38,205 bases of DNA from Penium margaritaceum. Taxonomy: Eukaryota; Streptophyta; Zygnematophyceae; Desmidiales; Peniaceae. Positions 34,949 to 38,205 of the stretch are shown in pieces; positions within the stretch are counted from its first letter, which is position 1; each line of letters begins with the position of its first letter. Below the pieces are notes generated by a model, which had not been told where the DNA came from, ran no database searches, and saw nothing but the letters and a program-made list of their open reading frames with translations. Position numbers and translations under genes: made by a program. The stretch lies in the NCBI GenBank assembly GCA_023375785.1, contig SZWC01000578.1, positions 61,771 through 99,975 of the forward strand, read 5' to 3'.

Positions 34949-35473
34949 ATGAGTTGCGGACTAAGGGTGAGTAGTGTGGTAGACAGGTCATCAGTGACAG
35001 AAAACTGGAGCAAAACGTGCAGGATTGATGGGATGAGTTTTGTCCCTTATGTCACCCGTGAGGTGCGCACTTGGGCTGACATCTCTGCCAGGGCAGATGA
35101 GGTCGGCAATGGAGGACGTTCTGGCGAGTGGGATGGAGGAGATGGAGCTGGGAGTGAAGACGTCACAGTGGATATGGGAGAAATGGGAGGGGAGGATGGT
35201 GGTGAGGCAAGGGATGTGGGAGAAGCCAAAGGTGAGGATGATGGAGATACGAACAAGGACGGAGAGGACAAAGAAGCAGGGGAGGCAGGAGAAGAGGAGG
35301 ATGGTGAAGGCAATGGAGACGTGACCATGGCACCAGCAACAACAACAACAGCAGCAGCAGCAGCCAGCAAAGCAATAGCAGCCAACAAAGCAGCAGCAGT
35401 TAGCAAGGCAGCCAAATCTGGCAAAGCAACTGCTGGCAAGGAAGCCGCCAGCAAAGCAGCAGCAGCTAGGAAG
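34949..35473 (+). CDS. Candidate exon: acidic Gly/Glu/Asp-rich then Ala/Lys-rich protein, unrecognised
   Basis: A true ATG at 34,949 opens a frame that stays open to a stop at 35,654-35,656. The first 50 or so residues (including MSFVPYVTREVRTWADISAR) have ordinary composition. Next is a roughly 75-residue acidic Gly/Glu/Asp-rich stretch, then a roughly 50-residue Ala/Lys/Ser tract (KAAKSGKATAGKEAASKAAA), which resembles the basic tails of linker histones and other chromatin proteins. At 35,473 the sequence AAG|GTAATT is a plausible splice donor, and past it the frame loses this character; I therefore end the exon there. The acidic-then-basic layout suggests a disordered nuclear protein, but this is composition only, with no domain recognised. 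A CAR trinucleotide run lies inside. The antisense frame gives poly-Cys/Leu runs and is not credible. It could also be a gene remnant. Confidence 0.35.
35334..35366. repeat. AAC/CAG trinucleotide run
   Basis: An ACA triplet run followed by GCA triplets. In the candidate exon it encodes the switch from Thr to Ala. Such runs are prone to length change. Confidence 0.85.
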
Positions 35474-36314
35474 GTAATTGTAGCCAGCCACATCGATGTA
35501 CCACTTTGCAAATTGATTTGCCATGGTTGGAGGAGCCTAGGTCAGCTATGGTCTTTCCAGGTGCCAATGTTACCAGGTGCCCGTGCACCCTTTCAACTAT
35601 TCACCCATTCTCCCAAAACCCACTCCTCTGCCACTGATGCACACCTGCACCCATGAATCTATGTGCACATGCATCCAGCACCCGTGCACCTTTGCGGCTT
35701 ATCACCTGTTTTCTTGTGACGTCTGTGGAAGCAGTTTTAATCAAGACCGACAGAACGGGTGTACACATTGTTGTTTCCCAGCAGTGTGGCACTGAGTTCA
35801 ATTGATCGGCGATCAATTGATCTCAGCACGCACGAGAGTGTCATGTCGCCGATCACATCGGATGATAAGTCACAGAGAAGTTTTTCGTTGTATGTTGTCT
35901 TCGGTTGTACGTTGAACTTGAGTTTCCGGAACAAGCATGTATGCGGCATTCACAATGGGTATGAGCCGTGGAACACTTCCAGAAATTGCAAAGTGTTGTC
36001 TCATATGTCAGGTGAAAATAGATTTCAAGGCAAGAACATCTCCAAATTCTTAGCCGAATTCGGAAGAGAAATACGATGTGATGTTTAGGCCACAAATTGA
36101 AGTGTGCAAGTAGTGGCATCCTAGCTGTGTTTTCGAAATAGACCCCTTCGTTCTAGGCCTCATGTATGGGATACCGTACTAATTCTCGTATTAATTCACT
36201 TATGGATTCCCATTTTGGTGTTTGCTATATTCTCCTACTTTGGGACATTTGGAGTTTTTTTAGTGACTGTTCAACAAGGACATTCATAATAAACATTCTT
36301 TTCAACTTGCTCCC
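35474..36314. other. Flank without a recognised gene
   Basis: It holds a CATG/CACC-rich stretch (about 35,570-35,695) somewhat like the one left of the satellite, and a strong palindrome at 35,792-35,826. An open frame on + (about 35,759-36,088) has no ATG at its 5' end and resembles nothing I know. From 36,100 onward the DNA is AT-rich. Confidence 0.45.
35792..35826. repeat. 35-bp near-perfect palindrome
   Basis: Arms are 16 bp with one mismatch and a 3-nt loop, GGC. The left arm is CTGAGTTCAATTGATC and the right arm GATCAATTGATCTCAG. It could extrude as a cruciform or be a dyad binding site. No neighbouring gene makes a role clear. Confidence 0.8.
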
Positions 36315-36494
36315 ATGGTTCACGTTTGGGACGTCCTAAGCACTCAGCACCTCCAACAAGTGCACTTTGAAGCTCCAAACTTCGAATCACACTCTAATAT
36401 ATCGTTCGCTAATATCAGAGGTGATTCTCTCAAACACATTATGGTTTTTTATGGAAAGGATGGGCGAACAGATAAATATATTTTGAACGAATGA
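36315..36494 (+). CDS. Short ORF, 59 residues, unrecognised
   Basis: ATG at 36,315 and TGA at 36,492-36,494. The product begins MVHVWDVLSTQHLQQVHFEA and includes IMVFYGKDGRTDKYILNE at its end. The frame stays open for 15 codons upstream of the ATG. Composition is protein-like and hydrophobic spacing is regular. It is short, lies in AT-rich DNA and has no clear neighbours, so it may be a real small gene, an exon or gene remnant, or chance. Confidence 0.18.
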   Translation: MVHVWDVLSTQHLQQVHFEAPNFESHSNISFANIRGDSLKHIMVFYGKDGRTDKYILNE

Positions 36495-36700
36495 GGCCAT
36501 CTGTACGGTATGTCAGGATCTTCCAACGGATCAGGATCGAGTCCGTACGAAAAAGAAGAATATTTCCCTGTTTGTTTTTCTCTTTCAATACTTGAAGAGC
36601 AAAGCTCCATCGCCATCTACGGTTTAAGTTTTATGTAAATGACTGGTATCCTCTCAACAATGTGCCCGGGAATCATTTCACCAAGGGTACGTGTAGGGAT
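36495..36700. other. AT-rich spacer before the hairpin cluster
   Basis: No gene, repeat or RNA recognised. Confidence 0.4.
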
Positions 36701-36728
36701 TACCCACGAAATTCGATTGTGTGTATGC

Positions 36729-36788
36729 CCTACCCGGCGTTCGGAAGAATAAAACTACTCTACCCGGCGTTCGGAGAAATAAGACTCC
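36729..36788. repeat. 30-bp tandem repeat, two units (module A)
   Basis: CTACCCGGCGTTCGGA occurs at 36,729 and 36,759, 30 bp apart, each followed by an A-rich ATAA part. Aligned with the later array at 37,571-37,750 it matches at about 18 of 30 positions (AATAA at one end, CGGAA at the other). The two are probably related. Confidence 0.75.
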
Positions 36789-36817
36789 CATTTTATCCAC
36801 TAACAGCGAGAAATTGC

Positions 36818-37053
36818 AGCATGTCCACGCTGCATCGCATGTATCGTCGGCATGCTGATGTCATCATTTTCTTTGAACATTCACAAACCTCTCATTCAAG
36901 GGGGTTGTGAATGTTCGAGGATGGGGTTTGCATTTGGTTTGCATGGGGGGTCCAAGACTCCCCATGTGTGGAAAGGGAACCTGCTGGGCCCCGCTACCGC
37001 GGAGCCCAGCAGGAGCCCGCGCAATAATAAAAACCCTAAACCCCTCATGTAAT
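36818..37053. repeat. Hairpin module A
   Basis: An ordered set of inverted repeats: AGCATG/CATGCT ends at 36,818-36,856, followed by TGATGTCA; a stem at about 36,876-36,916 with arms GAACATTCACAAACC and GGTTGTGAATGTTC; ATGGGGGGTC/GACTCCCCAT at about 36,945; and a strong 34-nt hairpin at 36,980-37,013. It ends in CCCTAAA (37,034-37,040) and CATGTAA. The same order recurs in module C at an offset of 987-989 bp. Confidence 0.85.
36980..37013. repeat. Strong hairpin, module A (15-bp arms, loop TACC)
   Basis: The left arm is CCTGCTGGGCCCCGC and the right arm GCGGAGCCCAGCAGG, with one mismatch (C opposite A). It matches the hairpin at 37,967-38,000 in arms, loop and both flanks (GGAA before, GCCCG after). 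Confidence 0.92.
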
Positions 37054-37167
37054 TCGGAGTGCGGTTTGATTAGGCTTTGCATGTTAAAGTCGGAAGGGTT
37101 TGCAAGTAAGGGAAAAAAGGGTACGAGCGCATCCACTCGAATTCGAAATCGAACGTTTTCGCTCGAC

Positions 37168-37313
37168 CGCGATCGAGCGATGACCTGTTTGTTGTTTTTT
37201 CCGACACGCAAACCCCTTGGTTTGATGTAGGGTTTTATGTTTTGCGGGGGCTCCCCCCGCGCAAAACATAGAAAACCCTAAATACTAAACACACAGGTCA
37301 TCGCTCAATCGCG
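37168..37313. repeat. Nested foldback (146 bp)
   Basis: The outer arms are CGCGATCGAGCGATGACCTG (37,168-37,187) and its reverse complement at 37,294-37,313, matching at 19 of 20. The inner arms are TAGGGTTTT, ATGTTTTGC and GGGGG (37,228-37,250) against CCCCC, GCAAAACAT and AAAACCCTA (to 37,280), with two 2-nt indels and almost no loop. CCCTAAA lies at 37,276-37,282. It belongs to the inverted module B. Confidence 0.85.
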
Positions 37314-37386
37314 ATTCTCGCGTGGGAGCGAGAGTCGCGAGCCACCTCGCTTCGCTCGATCAGCGGACGCATGCCGCTGATCGAGC
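37311..37386. repeat. Two adjacent hairpins of inverted module B
   Basis: Hairpin 1 (37,311-37,338) has arms GCGATTCTCGC and GCGAGAGTCGC with one wobble pair. Hairpin 2 (37,354-37,386) has perfect 13-bp arms GCTCGATCAGCGG and CCGCTGATCGAGC around ACGCATG, and its stem can extend through CGCTTC/GAAGCG. Confidence 0.88.
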
Positions 37387-37417
37387 ATGGTGAAGCGAGC
37401 GGGCAGTCTAGTTTTAA

Positions 37418-37462
37418 CTCGCCGGGCGGGGGAGTCTTATTTTTTAAGCGCCGGGTAGGGCG
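37418..37462 (-). repeat. 30-bp-type repeat in inverted orientation (module B)
   Basis: Read on the - strand the segment gives CTACCCGGCGCTT, then AATAAGACTCCC, then CGCCCGGCGAGTT about 29 bp later. This matches the units at 36,729-36,788, including the ATAAGACTCCC stretch that follows the second unit there. Confidence 0.65.
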
Positions 37463-37550
37463 TGACTAACCCCCTCGCGGACTGGGTAGAAGGGTTATTA
37501 TGCCCTTTCACCAATCAAAAAGGAGGAATTGTATGCGGGGCGGAGTGACT

Positions 37551-37790
37551 ATATACCCCTAATTTCGCACAATAAGCCCCATCCGCCCCCCCGTCGGAAC
37601 AATAAGCCCCATCCGCCCCTCCGCCAGAAGGATAAGCCCCATCCGCCCCTTCGTCGGAACGATAAGCCTCATCCGCCCCTTTGCCAGAACGATAAGCCTC
37701 ATTCGCCCCTCCGCCAGAACAATAAGCCTGACTTGCCCCTTCTGCAAGGAAGCAAAAATCCTGGCGTAGAAAATAAACGATATACCCCTA
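37551..37790. repeat. Direct repeat ATATACCCCTA flanking the 30-bp array
   Basis: The 11-bp word occurs at 37,551-37,561 and 37,780-37,790, on either side of the array. The right copy also overlaps a small hairpin, AACGATA / TATCGTT (37,776-37,795). It could mark an insertion target duplication or two ends of one unit. Confidence 0.6.
37571..37750. repeat. 30-bp minisatellite, six units (module C)
   Basis: Six units of exactly 30 bp begin AATAAGCCCC or GATAAGCCYC. The second half varies (CCGTCGGAAC, CCGCCAGAAG, CCGCCAGAAC), and the last unit is degenerate. Because 30 is a multiple of three, both strands stay open and give 10-residue repeats (KPHPPLRQN on +, GRMRLIVLAE on -). Given the non-coding hairpin context I do not call a gene. 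Confidence 0.93.
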
Positions 37791-37806
37791 TCGTTTGTCA
37801 AAAGAT

Positions 37807-38053
37807 AGCATGTCGACGTCGCATGGATGCGGCGTCGACATGCTGACGTCACATTTTCCTACCCAATTATCACAAACTCCTTGAAAGAAGGGTTTGTGAT
37901 TCTTTTGTAAGTGGTTTGCGAGGATTTTGCATCGGGGATCCGAGACTCCCCATTGTTCAAATGGAACCTGCTGGGTCCCGCTACCGCGGGGCCCAGCAGG
38001 TGCCCGTGCAAAAAATGAACCCTCAAACCCTGCATGTAAAAAGGGGAATGGTT
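37807..38053. repeat. Hairpin module C
   Basis: The direct repeat of module A. It contains a 38-nt palindrome at 37,807-37,844 (18-bp arms with one G-T pair, 2-nt loop, beginning AGCATGTCGACG), followed by TGACGTCA. Next come an ATCACAAAC / GTTTGTGAT stem at about 37,867-37,898, the GGGGATC / GACTCCCC stem at about 37,934-37,951, the strong hairpin at 37,967-38,000, and ACCCTCAAACCC with CATGTAA. Confidence 0.88.
37967..38000. repeat. Strong hairpin, module C (15-bp arms, loop TACC)
   Basis: The left arm is CCTGCTGGGTCCCGC and the right arm GCGGGGCCCAGCAGG, with one T-G wobble. The single imperfect pair is at a different position from that in module A. Confidence 0.92.
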
Positions 38054-38122
38054 TGTCTATTGTTTGTAACTCAAACGAGGGTATAAAGTTGAACAAAGTG
38101 TAAAAACAAATAAATAGGGATT

Positions 38123-38177
38123 TTCGACTCCCGTCGGGGATTCCCATGGACGCCCGTCGGCCGGAATCCTCGTCGAA
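38123..38177. repeat. Imperfect terminal hairpin
   Basis: TTCGAC and GGATTCC on the left pair with GGAATCC and GTCGAA on the right, with an internal bulge on the left arm. It lies outside module C and shows that the hairpin cluster continues to the window edge. Confidence 0.65.
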
Positions 38178-38188
38178 GTCAACCACCT

Positions 38189-38205
38189 CCCCCCCCCCCC
38201 CCCCC
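38189..38205. repeat. Poly-C run at the window end
   Basis: Seventeen C residues reach the last base. Together with the microsatellite at position 1, this suggests the window is bounded by tracts that are hard to sequence. Confidence 0.95.

Noticed and set aside
34991..35524. 177-codon - strand frame opposite the acidic exon
   Set aside because: It contains a run of about ten Cys from the trinucleotide repeat and no plausible domain; the + frame is better.
3340..35695. Shared flanking repeat on both sides of the satellite (CATGTG/CACC-rich stretches at about 3340-3485 and 35,570-35,695)
   Set aside because: The two stretches share only short words; I could not align them well enough to claim a flanking duplication.
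35759..36088. 109-codon + frame
   Set aside because: It begins at GTG with no upstream ATG, spans the palindrome, and resembles no known protein.
37529..37846. Proline-rich repeat protein (KPHPPLRQN) from the 30-bp array
   Set aside because: Both strands are open because the unit is a multiple of three, and the surroundings are non-coding hairpin modules.

Overview
This window is nuclear DNA of a eukaryote. It opens with the 3' part of a spliceosomal-intron-containing gene for the iron-sulfur subunit of mitochondrial succinate dehydrogenase (SDHB / SDH2). The protein keeps plant/algal-type blocks such as SIEPWLKRK and [21 protein letters not shown] (plant-type telomere-like) heptamers occur in the right flank. 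A green-lineage or other algal protist is a reasonable guess, but the species cannot be read from the sequence.

Layout. (1) 1-2265: three SDHB exons (77-315, 1059-1271, 2052-2265) separated by two introns rich in simple repeats (CA tracts, GTGGC pentamers, homopolymers). Intron 1 carries an antisense insert with a poly(A)-like end and a protein-like reading frame. (2) 2266-3640: AT-rich flank with no recognisable gene. (3) About 3640-34812: a single block of roughly 31 kb made of diverged copies of one 11-bp monomer, (C/G)TAGGGCGCAA. It runs on the + strand to about 26,020, passes through a short zone where the strand flips repeatedly (26,020-26,690), then runs on the - strand to about 34,812. 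The monomers are organised into higher-order repeats of about 1.1-1.2 kb, punctuated by a roughly 95-bp composite module. (4) 34,813-36,700: flank with one candidate acidic / Ala-Lys-rich exon, a near-perfect palindrome and a short unrecognised reading frame. (5) About 36,660-38,180: a dense cluster of hairpins and 30-bp tandem repeats. It forms two direct modules about 988 bp apart, with a third, inverted module of similar architecture between them. The window ends in a poly-C run.

Only SDHB can be named with confidence. No tRNA, rRNA, CRISPR array, transposase or reverse transcriptase was recognised. Long open frames inside the satellite encode 11-residue repeats such as PSCALVAPYLR; they are by-products of the 11-bp period and not genes. 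The structurally most interesting parts are the inverted satellite with its nested hierarchy and strand-switch zone, and the hairpin modules at the right end.
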